A stretch of 64,000 nucleotides of DNA from Microcystis aeruginosa FD4 (GCF_009792235.1 NZ_CP046973.1:4526001-4590000), one strand, 5' to 3'. Numbered from the stretch's first letter, positions 31,840 to 41,053 are shown. Notes: generated from the sequence alone by a model not told the origin. Made by a program: numbers and translations.

Positions 31840-32418
31840 CTATTCTAATAAGGTCTCTTTAATTGTTGTTAAGACTTTGCTATCTTTGACCATCCAAGCA
31901 TGAAGCAATACGGGAATGGAAATTTCTTTGCCCACCGATAAACGGGAACTATGGGCAGGAAATATCATTAAATCGTAGGGAGTCCAGATAATTGTGGTTT
32001 TAATTTTATTTAAAATTTGTTGGCAATCTTGATTTAAATCCTCGAGAAATTGACTCCCTGGCTGCATTTGTCTAATCCCATCTAAGGGTAAACTGTACGC
32101 GGTTAAAGTGCCTCGATTCGGGGCAGAAATATTTAGGTAACGTTGCACTCTTGCCACTCCTCCCAATCTTTGCAGGTAGTAGCGGGTAATTAGTCCTCCC
32201 ATACTAAAACCAATCAGATCTACTTTCTGCTCTTTAGCAAAGTTTTTCTCGATATAATTGTCCACCTGACCCGCTAAAACTTCTAACTTTTCGTAACCAT
32301 GATTGGGAATTAGGTTAAAACTATGCACCTGCCAACCATGATGATTTAAATACTTGCTCATCGGTTTAAAAACAGCCGTAGTGTCCAGAAAACCATGCAC
32401 CAAAACAACGGGATTCAT
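31840..32418 (-). CDS. Lipase-like alpha/beta hydrolase
   Basis: 192 residues with the core fold of a triacylglycerol-lipase-like hydrolase. NPVVLVHGFLDTTAVFKPMS holds the oxyanion HG motif; DLIGFSMGGLITRYYLQRLG has the nucleophile elbow GFSMG; APNRGT follows; the acid is probably in TPYDLMIFP and the His in VLLHAWMV. No signal peptide, so it may act inside the cell on membrane lipids. ATG at 32418. The IS66 element begins 117 bases upstream. Confidence 0.85.
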   Translation of the reverse strand: MNPVVLVHGFLDTTAVFKPMSKYLNHHGWQVHSFNLIPNHGYEKLEVLAGQVDNYIEKNFAKEQKVDLIGFSMGGLITRYYLQRLGGVARVQRYLNISAPNRGTLTAYSLPLDGIRQMQPGSQFLEDLNQDCQQILNKIKTTIIWTPYDLMIFPAHSSRLSVGKEISIPVLLHAWMVKDSKVLTTIKETLLE

Positions 32419-32534
32419 AGATGAGGTTTTATCCTTAAATTCTGAGTCTATTCTAACGGATGATCGGGGTAATGAGCGAAAAATTTTTTGGAAGAGCCTA
32501 TCTACTAGGTGCGGCTACCAGCAACTTCTAAGGA

Positions 32535-34134
32535 GTAACCGTTCAGGGGGGGGTGTCAAGCAGCCAGTGGTATTGACCCTGTAGAAGTACTCTCCTGGGG
32601 TAGCAGAGAAGGAGAAGCACTACCTTTCCTAGAGGCTCGAACAGCGTCGGTCATGAATTCCAAGACATTGCGGTTCTGAGAACGCAGACTGGTGACTACC
32701 GTCAGCATCCGCGCCACAAAAATACTACCCGCCTCACTTTGAGAGCCAAAGCTAGTGCGCCGCCAGAGGACAGCCTGGCGAATGGCTCTCTCAGCCGCAT
32801 TGTTCGTTGGCTCTAACCCCTCCACCGTGACGAACAGCCATAGGGCGGACTCCACCTTCAGCAGTTGCCGGCAGGTGCGAACGGTTTTAGCCAAAGGAGT
32901 CTTCTCCCTGGAGCCAATCTGATAATCCGCTCCTGAAGAGAGTAAACTTCTGACTCGTTCTCGAATTGGCGACACTAATGACTGAAACTGAGTCCGGCTC
33001 AAAGTCCCATCTCGGACTCGATGCCAGAGGCGAAACAACTTTTTCTGTTGGGCGAGCAAATCTCGTCCTAGTTGACGGGAGACTCCACTGCGTTCAGAGA
33101 TTTTGGTGAACTCTCGCTTGAGATGTGCCCAACACAGTTGTCTTCGGTCAACATCGACCCAATTGTAGGCCTTATAGCGATCGCTGTTGAGAATCCCCTC
33201 GAAGTTCTCTCCCAATAACCCTTGAGCCGCCGCCGTCGAGCGCGACAACTCCACACAAAAGAAGCTGACCAAGGGAGTGACGGCCACCCACAACCAGGCT
33301 CTCTTGGACTGAGGATTTTCCCCATCGGCATTTCCTTGTCCGAAACCTGTCTCATCGGCTCCCACTATCGGCGCAGCTTGAATTTAGGCTTTGACCTCCT
33401 CTACTGAGGCTGAGACCGCCTCACTGGCTTCTTTTCTCAGACGATTGACTGTCCCCAGAGAGATTTTCACCCCAAACAAGTCCGACATCGCCGAAACCAC
33501 CATCCTTACTGAATGACGGTACATCCCGCTCAGCACTGAGACGATGGCTACCACTGTTTCGCCGTAGCCACTGGCTTCTACCTCTTCTGGTAGAGTGGCT
33601 CTGCTTGTCTGGCCGCAGCGAGTGCAAGTTAGTTGGTGTAGGCGATGCTCCGCGATTTGGAGCTTAATCGGGGGAATTTCTACTACTTGATGGCGGTAGG
33701 GGCTGGGGTCAACTCCTTGTAGGGGTTCGCCACAACAGGGGCAAGTTTTAGGATAGTGGTTGGTGACGCTATCACACGCTTCCACTGGATACAGGGAACG
33801 ACTATGACCTGGGTGTCCGGGTTGCCCCCCTCGCTTTTTTCCTGTTGGTTTTTTTTTCTTGGTCTTCTCGACGTTGGGAGAGTCTGAGGCAGGAGAGCTA
33901 TGGGAGTTCTGTGAGTTTCGATTGACTTTCTCTTCTAGCCCCTCTTTTGAGTCTTGTAATTCTTTGAGGTGTTGCTCTAGTTGCTCTATCTTCAAGCCTA
34001 ACTGCACTACTAGCCGTCTGACGCTGGCTGGGGTCTGCTCCCAATCCTCTGCGTCTATTCCTGACATCTCTAGTAGCTGCTTCTCATCCATGTCTCTCAG
34101 ATTACCAGATTTCGTACCCCCCCTGAACGGTTAC
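32535..34134 (-). mobile_element. IS66-family element, TnpC only
   Basis: Ends GTAACCGTTCAGGGGGGGG (left) and CCCCCCCTGAACGGTTAC (right) are inverted; IS66 members usually begin GTAA. The 8-base target duplication TCTAAGGA flanks it (32527-32534 and 34135-34142). About 1.6 kb, with a single transposase gene and no tnpA/tnpB, as in the ISBst12 subgroup. Its intact ends and perfect duplication mean recent insertion. Confidence 0.92.
32556..34091 (-). pseudogene. IS66 TnpC transposase with one nonsense codon
   Basis: The N-terminal part (34091 to 33384) has the leucine-zipper-like helix LGLKIEQLEQHLKELQDSKE, the basic linker, zinc-finger cysteines (TCPCCGEPL and LTCTRCGQ) and the helix domain. 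A TAA at 33384-33386 stops it, but the same frame goes on with IQAAPIVGADETGF and the DDE core: first Asp in ADETGF, LNSDRYKAYNW for the second, and GLEPTNNAAERAIR for the Glu. So one base change separates it from an active gene. Stop suppression or trans-complementation cannot be excluded. Confidence 0.88.
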
Positions 34135-34135
34135 T

Positions 34136-34480
34136 CTAAGGATTAGGGAAAAAACCAAAAAGTTTAGCAGCACCTCCTAAAATAGCGACTACCAATGCTA
34201 TCAGAATCCCTCGATTGGTGAATTCCTGATAGGCAACCCTTGCAGTTAATCCCTCGATTTTTGTGCTTAGTCGTTCATCCAGAGCTTTGATTTCTCCCTT
34301 GAGTTCGGCCTGTCCTATTTCTACTTTAGTTAACCGGTCTTCTATCTTGTCAAATCTCTCATCAATACGTTTTTCAAGGGAGTCTATTTTCTCGTCAAGG
34401 CGTTTTTCCAGAGAGTCGATTTTCCCCTCAATCCTTGTCAGGACAGCTTCTAGGGAAGAAGTGACAGTTTCGTTAGACAT
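34136..34480 (-). CDS. Coiled-coil protein with C-terminal membrane helix
   Basis: 114 residues. A chain of charged heptads (KIDSLEKRLDEKIDSLEKRI and DERFDKIEDRLTKVEIG) occupies residues 15-75, then a membrane helix GILIALVVAILGGAAKLFGF ends the protein. Similar in design to 31344-31712. ATG at 34480 with GGAG about 12 bases upstream. Its stop codon lies inside the target duplication of the IS66 element, so the insertion left the protein intact. The IS66 has, however, replaced its downstream sequence. Confidence 0.75.
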   Translation of the reverse strand: MSNETVTSSLEAVLTRIEGKIDSLEKRLDEKIDSLEKRIDERFDKIEDRLTKVEIGQAELKGEIKALDERLSTKIEGLTARVAYQEFTNRGILIALVVAILGGAAKLFGFFPNP

Positions 34481-34489
34481 TTTGAGCAA

Positions 34490-34793
34490 CTCCTAACAGA
34501 TTGAATAGGCACAATAAAGCAGTTATCTTAATGGTGAGATAGGAAGTTTTCCTTTTGGGGAGTCGGTCGCCGGTCGCCAGTCGTCAATACCACATTAGGT
34601 TATACTTCATGTCTAGGAGAAAGGCTGTAAAAGAGGTCTAATAGGGGTAAATTCTGGAGGCTATATCTTACCGAAAAATCAGGAGTCTATAGGCGGACAC
34701 GGATTCCCATTGTCAGAACAATATAAGTCAACACTTGAGTTTTTGTCAAGCTTTTTTTGACGGCAATCAATGGCAAGAATTTCGGGGAAGTAT
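34490..34793. other. Intergenic stretch with dispersed repeat
   Basis: GCAGTTATCTTAATGGTGAG (34519-) followed about 15 bases later by TTTTGGGGAGTCGG recurs at 42132-42184 and 28033-28070 in similar form, and its first part at 57867. The remainder (34600-34790) shows no gene; TGTCAAGCTTTTTTTGACGG near 34745 is a short hairpin that could end transcripts. Confidence 0.5.
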
Positions 34794-36284
34794 TTAGCCA
34801 CCGATTCCTAACCGTCCCGCTAAACTGGGGCTTAAAGGAATCAGAGTTGCTAACATTAAAAAGAGCAGTAATAAACCCCAACTGGCACGGGTGTCATCGG
34901 GTTCAGTTAACTCGTTTAAATTAGGTCTTTCCAACTCTCTTTGTAAAAAAGCGACTAAAATTGTCCAATAGAGAGGAATGGGATTACTGGGATTAACTAA
35001 GGAAATAATGCCCAAAATTACCAAAGTGGCCACAGTGGTACGACGGGCAATTTTGCGACCATAAATAGCCTGAACAATTCTGCCACCATCTAACTGTCCG
35101 GCGGGCAGTAAATTAAGGGCAGTAATCACCAATCCTAACCAACCGATAACAGTTAAAGGATGCACGGAGATAACCGCATTTTGTAACTCGTCACCCAAAA
35201 CTATCCGCGCTAAAAAACTCACTAAAATTGAACTTTGGAAAAAGGTACTAGGGATTTGAAAAAGGCTGGCAGAATTAGATAAAGTCAGTCCAACAATTAA
35301 CAAGATTAAAGAAACCAAACCTCCCAAAGCAGGACCAGCAAAAGCTATATCAAATAGGACGATGCGGTTAGGCAATAAAGATTCAAAACGAGTAATCGCC
35401 CCAAAAGAACCAATCTGCCAAGTGGGAAGAAAATAGGGTAAACTGAGACGAACATTATGGCGTTTAGCGATAATTAGATGACCGATTTCGTGGGCAATTA
35501 ATACCGACCATAAACCCAAACTCAGGGGAATTGCTTCTCGATATCTCTGCCAATTACTAAACAAATCAAAACCCAATAAAATTCCAGCTGCTTCTAAGCT
35601 CGTGACAATGGTAGCTACTAACAAAACTAAAGAGAGATTTTTTTGAGCAAGAGTAGCAGGACTAGGATCATTAGTTTTGGGGAGGATAATTACCACCGGT
35701 TTTTCCTCGGTTCCTTCCACCAAAAATAAACGATATTTATCGCCAAAATGATCACTTAATTTCTGGGTTAAGCGAGAGTGAACGATATCCGGTTCTCCCC
35801 GTAAATTGCCTTTAAAAATTGCTCCTTCCTGAAAAGAGATAGTCTCGGTGGCAAAAAAAGTATCTATCCCAAAAATACTCTGAATAACTTTTAAATCCTC
35901 TTCGGGAATTGGAATCACATCCGGCACAATTGCTGTCACCGCTGCCGTGGTTTCTAGAGGAGTAACGGACTCGCTAACTGCTGGGTTAACTTTTGGTTCA
36001 ATTATCTGATTGGTTTTCAGTAAGCGTAAACGCTTGCCTAAATAAATATAGATAATTGTGGAGGCAACCAGTAAAAAGAGAATTACTGCTAGATTGAGAT
36101 AAATTCCTGCCGCAAATAGCCCGAAAAAAATTAACCAAGGAGCTATTAGTACCAAGGATTGTAACCAAGCTAAAATTCCCAGTTGGCCGTAGGGTTTAGA
36201 CCGATAAAAACTCCAAGTCAAGATACCGGCAGCGACGAGGAAAATAATAGCGATCGCAGCGATTTCCGAAGAAATATTAACCAT
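34794..36284 (-). CDS. Site-2 protease-like M50 metalloprotease
   Basis: 496 residues. N-terminal membrane helices (about 5-25, 45-85), a soluble domain of about 110 residues with a DUF-like ferredoxin-type pattern (GIDTFFATETISFQEGAIFK...FLVEGTEEKPVVIILP), then a membrane protease domain with the zinc motif HEIGH near residue 265 and the third ligand in AGQLDGGRIV near 397. This layout is that of the EGY1/Slr-type intramembrane proteases of cyanobacteria and chloroplasts, involved in regulated membrane proteolysis. ATG at 36284. The next gene upstream, murQ, is 27 bases away. Confidence 0.88.
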   Translation of the reverse strand: MVNISSEIAAIAIIFLVAAGILTWSFYRSKPYGQLGILAWLQSLVLIAPWLIFFGLFAAGIYLNLAVILFLLVASTIIYIYLGKRLRLLKTNQIIEPKVNPAVSESVTPLETTAAVTAIVPDVIPIPEEDLKVIQSIFGIDTFFATETISFQEGAIFKGNLRGEPDIVHSRLTQKLSDHFGDKYRLFLVEGTEEKPVVIILPKTNDPSPATLAQKNLSLVLLVATIVTSLEAAGILLGFDLFSNWQRYREAIPLSLGLWSVLIAHEIGHLIIAKRHNVRLSLPYFLPTWQIGSFGAITRFESLLPNRIVLFDIAFAGPALGGLVSLILLIVGLTLSNSASLFQIPSTFFQSSILVSFLARIVLGDELQNAVISVHPLTVIGWLGLVITALNLLPAGQLDGGRIVQAIYGRKIARRTTVATLVILGIISLVNPSNPIPLYWTILVAFLQRELERPNLNELTEPDDTRASWGLLLLFLMLATLIPLSPSLAGRLGIGG

Positions 36285-36311
36285 AGGAAAGTCGAAATCA
36301 ATAGGTTTTTA

Positions 36312-37232
36312 TCAATCAATTTGATTGTAGGCTTGCAGAGCGGCGCGTAATTGACCCCGATGCTTTTGTAACAATTCTTGTCCTGCCGCCGCCGAAAGTC
36401 CCGTTTTCTGCATTAACAAAGCTAGTTTAACCCGGCGGCCACTTTTTTCCAGTAAAATAGCCGCTTCCTCGCGACTAACATCGCTAAGGTTGCAGATAAT
36501 CCGCAGGGCGCGGTCGTGGAGTTTATGATTAGTAACTGCCACATCGACCATCTGGTTGCCGTAAACCTTGCCTAACATTACCATTGTCCCTGTGGAAAGA
36601 ATATTTAAAGCCATTTTCGTCACTGTTCCCGCTTTCAGGCGGGTGGAGCCGGCCAAAAGTTCTGGTCCGGTCAATAAGCGGATATCCACATCCACGGCGA
36701 TATCCACTTGTTCGGCGGGGACACAACTAATGGCAATCGTCGTCGCACCTCGCTGTTTTGCCGCCTGTAAAGCCCCATGAACGTAGGGGGTTGTACCCCC
36801 AGCGGTAATCCCCACTACCACGTCTAATTCGTCAATTTCTCGCAGGGCAATAATCGCCGCCCCATCTTCCGCTTTATCCTCCAAATCTTCGGAACTACGC
36901 ACCAATGCCGCTGCCCCACCGGCAATAATTCCCTGTACCAATTCTGGGGGAGTGCAGAAAGTGGGAGGACATTCGGCCGCGTCCAAAACCCCCAGCCGGC
37001 CACTGGTTCCCGCCCCAATGTAAAAGAGTCTACCACCTTTAGCCAGAGCTTGACTGGTCAGGGAGATCGCTAGGGCCAATTCTTGCTGGGCCATAGCGAT
37101 CGCTTTTAGGGTTTGGGCATCCTCCTGATTGAAGAGAGCCACCAATTCGAGCGGGTTTAATTGGTCTAAATTTAGGCTGTTTGGGTTAATTTGTTCGGTT
37201 AACAGGTGTCCTCTGCTTTCCCACTGTTCCAT
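36312..37232 (-). CDS. murQ: N-acetylmuramic acid 6-phosphate etherase
   Basis: 306 residues of the MurQ family, which removes the lactyl ether from MurNAc-6-phosphate to give GlcNAc-6-phosphate during cell-wall recycling. The SIS domain motif FYIGAGTSGRLGVLDAAECP is present, followed by the signature GIIAGGAAALVRSSEDLEDK and the C-terminal helical segment with VTNHKLHDRA and the UBA-like end SGRRVKLALLMQKTGLS. Length and all visible signatures are standard. ATG at 37232. Probably shares a transcript with the protease gene downstream. Confidence 0.95.
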   Translation of the reverse strand: MEQWESRGHLLTEQINPNSLNLDQLNPLELVALFNQEDAQTLKAIAMAQQELALAISLTSQALAKGGRLFYIGAGTSGRLGVLDAAECPPTFCTPPELVQGIIAGGAAALVRSSEDLEDKAEDGAAIIALREIDELDVVVGITAGGTTPYVHGALQAAKQRGATTIAISCVPAEQVDIAVDVDIRLLTGPELLAGSTRLKAGTVTKMALNILSTGTMVMLGKVYGNQMVDVAVTNHKLHDRALRIICNLSDVSREEAAILLEKSGRRVKLALLMQKTGLSAAAGQELLQKHRGQLRAALQAYNQID

Positions 37233-37427
37233 AACGGTTTAATTGAGTTTTTCGTAAGATTATTTTCAGTATATAGCCAATCGGTGGGTAAAAAGCTTGA
37301 CAATTGCCCCCCGGATATTAGATGATAGTAAATCGTGTCAATTCCTGCTCGGATCAGGTGAAGACATTAGCACAAAAGCTGGAATTTTTTTCAGCTACCT
37401 GTACGGCAAAACGAGCGCAGAAAATTC

Positions 37428-37817
37428 ATGAGTTACGCAATTATTGAGACCGGTGGCAAACAGATTCGGGTAGAACCCGGTCGCTATTACGATATCGAAC
37501 TTCTTCCCGTCGATGAACAAAGTACCCATACCATCGACAAAGTGCTATTAATCCATGATGAGGATGATATTAGCATCGGCCAGCCCTTTATCGAAGGGGC
37601 TACCGTGGCAGGGACTGTCATGCAACATCGTCGGGGCAAAAAAGTTATTGTCTATAAAATGCGCCCGAAAAAGAAAACCCGTAAAAAACGCGGTCATCGT
37701 CAAGAAATTACCCGTTTTATGATTGATTCAATCAATTATAACGGTAAGACCCTAACTGCTGCCGCTGCTACCTCCGGCGCTGAAGTTGTAGAAGATAGTA
37801 GCGACGAAGAAGAATAA
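37428..37817 (+). CDS. rplU: 50S ribosomal protein L21
   Basis: 129 residues. YAIIETGGKQIRVEPGRYYD opens the protein; GQPFIEGATVAGTVMQHRRG, VYKMRPKKKTRKKRGHRQ is the rRNA-binding basic stretch; the acidic tail (EVVEDSSDEEE) is typical for cyanobacterial L21. Just before the gene, AGCTGGAATTTTTTTCAGCT at about 37377-37396 can form a hairpin and may be part of an autoregulatory leader. Followed 34 bases later by rpmA, the usual pair. Confidence 0.96.
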   Translation: MSYAIIETGGKQIRVEPGRYYDIELLPVDEQSTHTIDKVLLIHDEDDISIGQPFIEGATVAGTVMQHRRGKKVIVYKMRPKKKTRKKRGHRQEITRFMIDSINYNGKTLTAAAATSGAEVVEDSSDEEE

Positions 37818-37851
37818 CTTTTACGATCAAAAAAGCATTTGGAGAGAAATT

Positions 37852-38121
37852 ATGGCTCATAAGAAAGGTACGGGTAGTACCCGCAACGGACGCGATTCTC
37901 GTTCCCAGAGACTAGGCGTTAAGCGCTACGGTGGTCAAGTGGTAAAAGCGGGAAATATTCTCATCCGTCAACGGGGTACTAAAGTTCACCCGGGTAAAAA
38001 TGTTGGTCGTGGTGGCGATGATACTTTATTCGCTTTAATTGATGGTGTGGTCAAATTTGAATACAAGGATAAAAGTCGCCGTCAAGTTAGCGTTTATCCT
38101 GCTGAAGTTAGTGCTAGTTAA
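37852..38121 (+). CDS. rpmA: 50S ribosomal protein L27
   Basis: 89 residues: AHKKGTGSTRNGRDSRSQRL then GVKRYGGQVVKAGNILIRQR, GTKVHPGKNVGRGGDDTLFA. The N-terminus reaches the peptidyl-transferase centre and matches the form with no cleavable leader. GGAGAGAAATT precedes the ATG at 37852. It is the second gene of the rplU-rpmA operon, closed by a strong terminator. Confidence 0.96.
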   Translation: MAHKKGTGSTRNGRDSRSQRLGVKRYGGQVVKAGNILIRQRGTKVHPGKNVGRGGDDTLFALIDGVVKFEYKDKSRRQVSVYPAEVSAS

Positions 38122-38152
38122 TCCCATCAACCCTGAGGATTTTTTTGACTGT

Positions 38153-38182
38153 AACCTCCTAATTAATACTAGGAGGTTTTTT
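38153..38182 (+). terminator. Terminator of rplU-rpmA
   Basis: AACCTCCT and AGGAGGTT pair over a 10-base loop (AATTAATACT), followed by TTTTTT. It begins 32 bases after the rpmA stop. Confidence 0.9.
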
Positions 38183-38208
38183 CAGATAATTTATATCGTC
38201 TAGAACTC

Positions 38209-38427
38209 ATGAATGCAAGTGTGGATGTATTTTAGATCGAGATGAAAACGCCGCTATCAACATCCTTAAAAAAGGGTTAAGTACCGTAGGGCATAGGGGA
38301 ACTTTCGCGGCTCGACCCGATAAACGCTTGGGGAGAGAATACCTCTACTTTTTCAGAAGTAATTCTGTCTAAGCAAGTAATCTCTTTGAACCAAGAATCC
38401 CCGTCGCTTTAGCGCGGGGAGTGTCAA
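38209..38427 (+). mobile_element. TnpB C-terminal remnant and IS605-type right end
   Basis: The frame 38209-38372 reads HECKCGCILDRDENAAINIL, KKGLSTVGHRGTFAARPDKR and ends in a stop. CKCG plus DRDxNAAxNI is the second half of the TnpB zinc finger with the last catalytic Asp. After the stop, 50 bases later, comes a hairpin CCCCGTCGC...GCGCGGGG and GTGTCAA, the transposon right end, which in TnpB systems also forms the scaffold of the omega (re) RNA. The rest of tnpB and any tnpA are missing. Confidence 0.8.
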
Positions 38428-38539
38428 TAGAGCTTAGTCACCAATTTTCCGAAAGTGACAGAAAAGGGATAATCTTCCACTCAATTGCCCAAAATAAAGA
38501 CTAGAATCGAGATATAGTATCGATCGCTAGAGATTTTTG

Positions 38540-39247
38540 ATGAATTACAAAAAATTTTGCTTGGCTTTTTTGCTGTCCCTTATCCTCATCAACACCGGAT
38601 TAGTTATGCCTAGTTACGCAAACGCAAGAGAATTGAGGACAATTACCGTGACGGGAGAGGGAATAGAAAATATCGCCACTTCTAAGGCAATAGTGCGCTT
38701 AGGGGTAGAAGTTCAAGGCAAAGAAGCGGGTAAGGTGCAGCGGGAAACCGCCAATCGTAGCGATGCGGTGGTTAAATTTCTCCGTTCCCGTCAAGTGGAA
38801 AAATTGGAAACCACCGGCATTAGTTTACAGCCCAATTACGATTACAGCAACAACCAAAGACGTTTAATCAGTTATATCGGGGCTAATTTGATTAGTTTTC
38901 AGGTTGATATAGCCCAAGCGGGGAGTTTAATCGATGAAGCGGTGAAAGTCGGGGCAACACGCATCGATGGGGTGAGTTTTACTGCTGGAGAATCAGCGAT
39001 CGCAGCTGCCCAAAGAACCGCTCTCATCAAAGCCACGGAACAAGCTAGAGAACAGGCGACAATCGTGTTACAAGCCCTCGGTTTAGTGCCGAAAGAAACG
39101 GTCTCTATCCAAGTGGGTAATGCCAGTAATCCCGTGCCAATAGCCCGCTCAGAAGCGGTTTTTCGGAGTGCCGATGCTGCCAGTAGCCCGGTTATCGGAG
39201 GGGAACAAACCCTGCGCGCTGCCGTCACCCTCGAAATTAGCTATTAG
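38540..39247 (+). CDS. Exported SIMPL-domain (DUF541) protein
   Basis: 235 residues with a signal peptide in residues 1-30 (LAFLLSLILINTGLVMPSYA, cut before NARE). The rest is one SIMPL/DUF541 domain: RTITVTGEGIENIATSKAIV, YDYSNNQRRLISYIGANLIS, IDGVSFTAGESAIAAAQRTA, ALIKATEQAREQA and VTLEISY. Members form periplasmic or outer-membrane oligomers (BP26-like) and are linked to oxidative-stress tolerance. ATG at 38540 chosen; a TTG lies just before. It stands alone. Confidence 0.9.
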   Translation: MNYKKFCLAFLLSLILINTGLVMPSYANARELRTITVTGEGIENIATSKAIVRLGVEVQGKEAGKVQRETANRSDAVVKFLRSRQVEKLETTGISLQPNYDYSNNQRRLISYIGANLISFQVDIAQAGSLIDEAVKVGATRIDGVSFTAGESAIAAAQRTALIKATEQAREQATIVLQALGLVPKETVSIQVGNASNPVPIARSEAVFRSADAASSPVIGGEQTLRAAVTLEISY

Positions 39248-39444
39248 TATCTGTAGCTAGAGACAATAGACCTCTTGCAAAAATCAAAAATTGTTGTTAG
39301 GGTTAGGAGTCAGTAGTCAGTAGTCAGGAGAATTAAGAATGAATAATAATCAATTAAATGGTCTATTTAAGGATTTTATGCAATTTAATCCTTATTTTTA
39401 CCGTTTTTGAACCCTCAAAAATTAATTATGCAAGAGGTTTAATT

Positions 39445-39669
39445 AGGGTTTGCGGCAAAAAGTTTGTTGGTGGGGTTAGGAGTCGGTCGTCTCCGAGTCG
39501 GTCGTCTCCGAGTCGGTCGTTTCAGGCTTTTTGTACCAGTTTATCTACTACAGAAAGAATAATGCTAGGTTTTTGAATGTCCCAATCCTATATTCGCAGC
39601 ATGAACATCGGATTTTAACAGGTCAAAAGCCTTATTTTAAAAGGGTTTTACCATTATTCAGCCAGCCCT
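39445..39669. mobile_element. MITE family C
   Basis: About 225 bp bounded by AGGGTTTGCGGCAAAAAG and the reverse complement of CAGCCAGCCCT (AGGGCTGGCTG...), a partial inverted match, with AATT on both sides. Inside, GAGTCGGTCGTCTCC occurs three times in tandem (39479-39524). A similar right end, TTCAGCAAGCCCT, is at about 43815-43827. Confidence 0.5.
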
Positions 39670-39745
39670 AATTAACTACACATATCTAAACACCTCTTGC
39701 CTCTTGCCCCTTGCCTGTTGCCTCATCAAACTTTCGCCCTCATCC

Positions 39746-40633
39746 GTGAATTATCCTAACTTTTTACCCACTGTTAGCGAGGGATTGAGCGAAGATACCT
39801 CCCTTGCTCTCCTCGAAAATATCCAACAAATTGCCATCGATAGCCCCATCTATCCTCGATCGATTCTAACTACCTATAGTCAACAAGGGCAAGGTCAACC
39901 GCCTTTTCTCCTCCTGCACGGTTTTGATAGTTCCCTGCTGGAATTTCGGCGTTTACTACCTTTCCTCTGCCAAAATAGGGAAACTTGGGCGATAGATCTA
40001 CTCGGCTTCGGTTTTACAGAGCGATACCCAGATTTGGAAGTATCTCCCACAACTATTAACAGCCATCTTTACCATTTCTGGCAAACTGCGATCGCCGAAC
40101 CGATAATTTTAGTCGGTGCTTCCATGGGGGGTGCAGTGGCCCTCGATTTTGCCCTCTCCTACCCGGAAATAGTGACGAAATTAGTTCTAATTGACAGCGC
40201 AGGACTAGCTAATCCCCCGGTCTTGGGTAAATTGATGTTTTCTCCCCTCGATAAGTGGGCAACTAATTTTTTAGCCAATCCCCGCGTGCGTCAAAATATC
40301 AGTCGTACTGCCTATTTCGATCCAACTTTGGCCACTGTTGATGCTTGCACCTGTGCTAATCTGCACCTGAATTGTCCCCACTGGAGTGAGGCTTTAATCT
40401 CCTTTACCAAAAGTGGCGGTTATGGGGGATTTTTGCCGAAATTAAGCCAAATAAACCGAGAAACGCTGATTATTTGGGGAGAAAACGATCGAATTTTAGG
40501 CACAGAAGACGCAAAGAAATTTCAGCAGGCCTTACCCAATAATCAACTGGTCTGGATTCCTCGCTGTGGTCATGTTCCCCATCTCGAAAAACCAGAACTT
40601 ACCGCAGCCGCGATAGTTAAATTTGCGAGCTAA
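39746..40633 (+). CDS. Alpha/beta hydrolase
   Basis: 295 residues from a GTG at 39746; longer frames from TTG at 39704 include low-complexity sequence and are less likely. FLLLHGFDSSLLEFRRLLPF gives the oxyanion region, LVGASMGGAVALDFAL the nucleophile Ser, LIIWGENDRILG the acid, and CGHVPHLEKPE the catalytic His. Insert between strands 6 and 7 contains several Cys (ACTCANLHLNC). It resembles cyanobacterial epoxide-hydrolase/haloalkane-dehalogenase-like enzymes, but the substrate is not known. No signal peptide. Confidence 0.85.
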   Translation: MNYPNFLPTVSEGLSEDTSLALLENIQQIAIDSPIYPRSILTTYSQQGQGQPPFLLLHGFDSSLLEFRRLLPFLCQNRETWAIDLLGFGFTERYPDLEVSPTTINSHLYHFWQTAIAEPIILVGASMGGAVALDFALSYPEIVTKLVLIDSAGLANPPVLGKLMFSPLDKWATNFLANPRVRQNISRTAYFDPTLATVDACTCANLHLNCPHWSEALISFTKSGGYGGFLPKLSQINRETLIIWGENDRILGTEDAKKFQQALPNNQLVWIPRCGHVPHLEKPELTAAAIVKFAS

Positions 40634-40642
40634 AAACTTATA

Positions 40643-41053
40643 ATGGGATTATTTGACGCTATAGTGCCAACTTTTATGAAATTTTTGCCGATCGCTCTGG
40701 CTGCATTCAGCCTTCTGGGTTTATCTGTCAATATTCCTGCTACCGTAGCCACACAACAGCTTTTTTGTCAAGGCCGCATGAATAACGGTTGGTCCTATTC
40801 GGCAGAATTTCTTAATGGACGTTTTGAGCGCATTCGCTGGACGCGTTCCGGTCAACCCCCCCAAGTGTCTAGCCTTAGTTTTAAAAATACTAACAACAAA
40901 GGACAACCGATTTATCGTGGCAGTTTATTCGCCGCAGTCAGTGTGACTCTGATAGACTTATCGAAAGGAGATGTCCGTCCCGGTTCGCAAATTTCCGTGG
41001 GAGTGGAAGAATGGGGTTGGTCGCGGGGAAACTGCGGTCTTTCTAACCGATAA
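40643..41053 (+). CDS. Exported hypothetical protein
   Basis: 136 residues. A hydrophobic segment (KFLPIALAAFSLLGLSVNIP followed by ATVA) is a signal peptide; an ATG at 40676 just before it may be the true start. The mature domain has two Cys (QLFCQGRMNNGWSY and SRGNCGLSNR) and a beta-rich pattern (RFERIRWTRSGQPPQVSSLS). It follows the hydrolase by 9 bases, so the two are probably one operon. I do not recognise the family. Confidence 0.7.
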   Translation: MGLFDAIVPTFMKFLPIALAAFSLLGLSVNIPATVATQQLFCQGRMNNGWSYSAEFLNGRFERIRWTRSGQPPQVSSLSFKNTNNKGQPIYRGSLFAAVSVTLIDLSKGDVRPGSQISVGVEEWGWSRGNCGLSNR

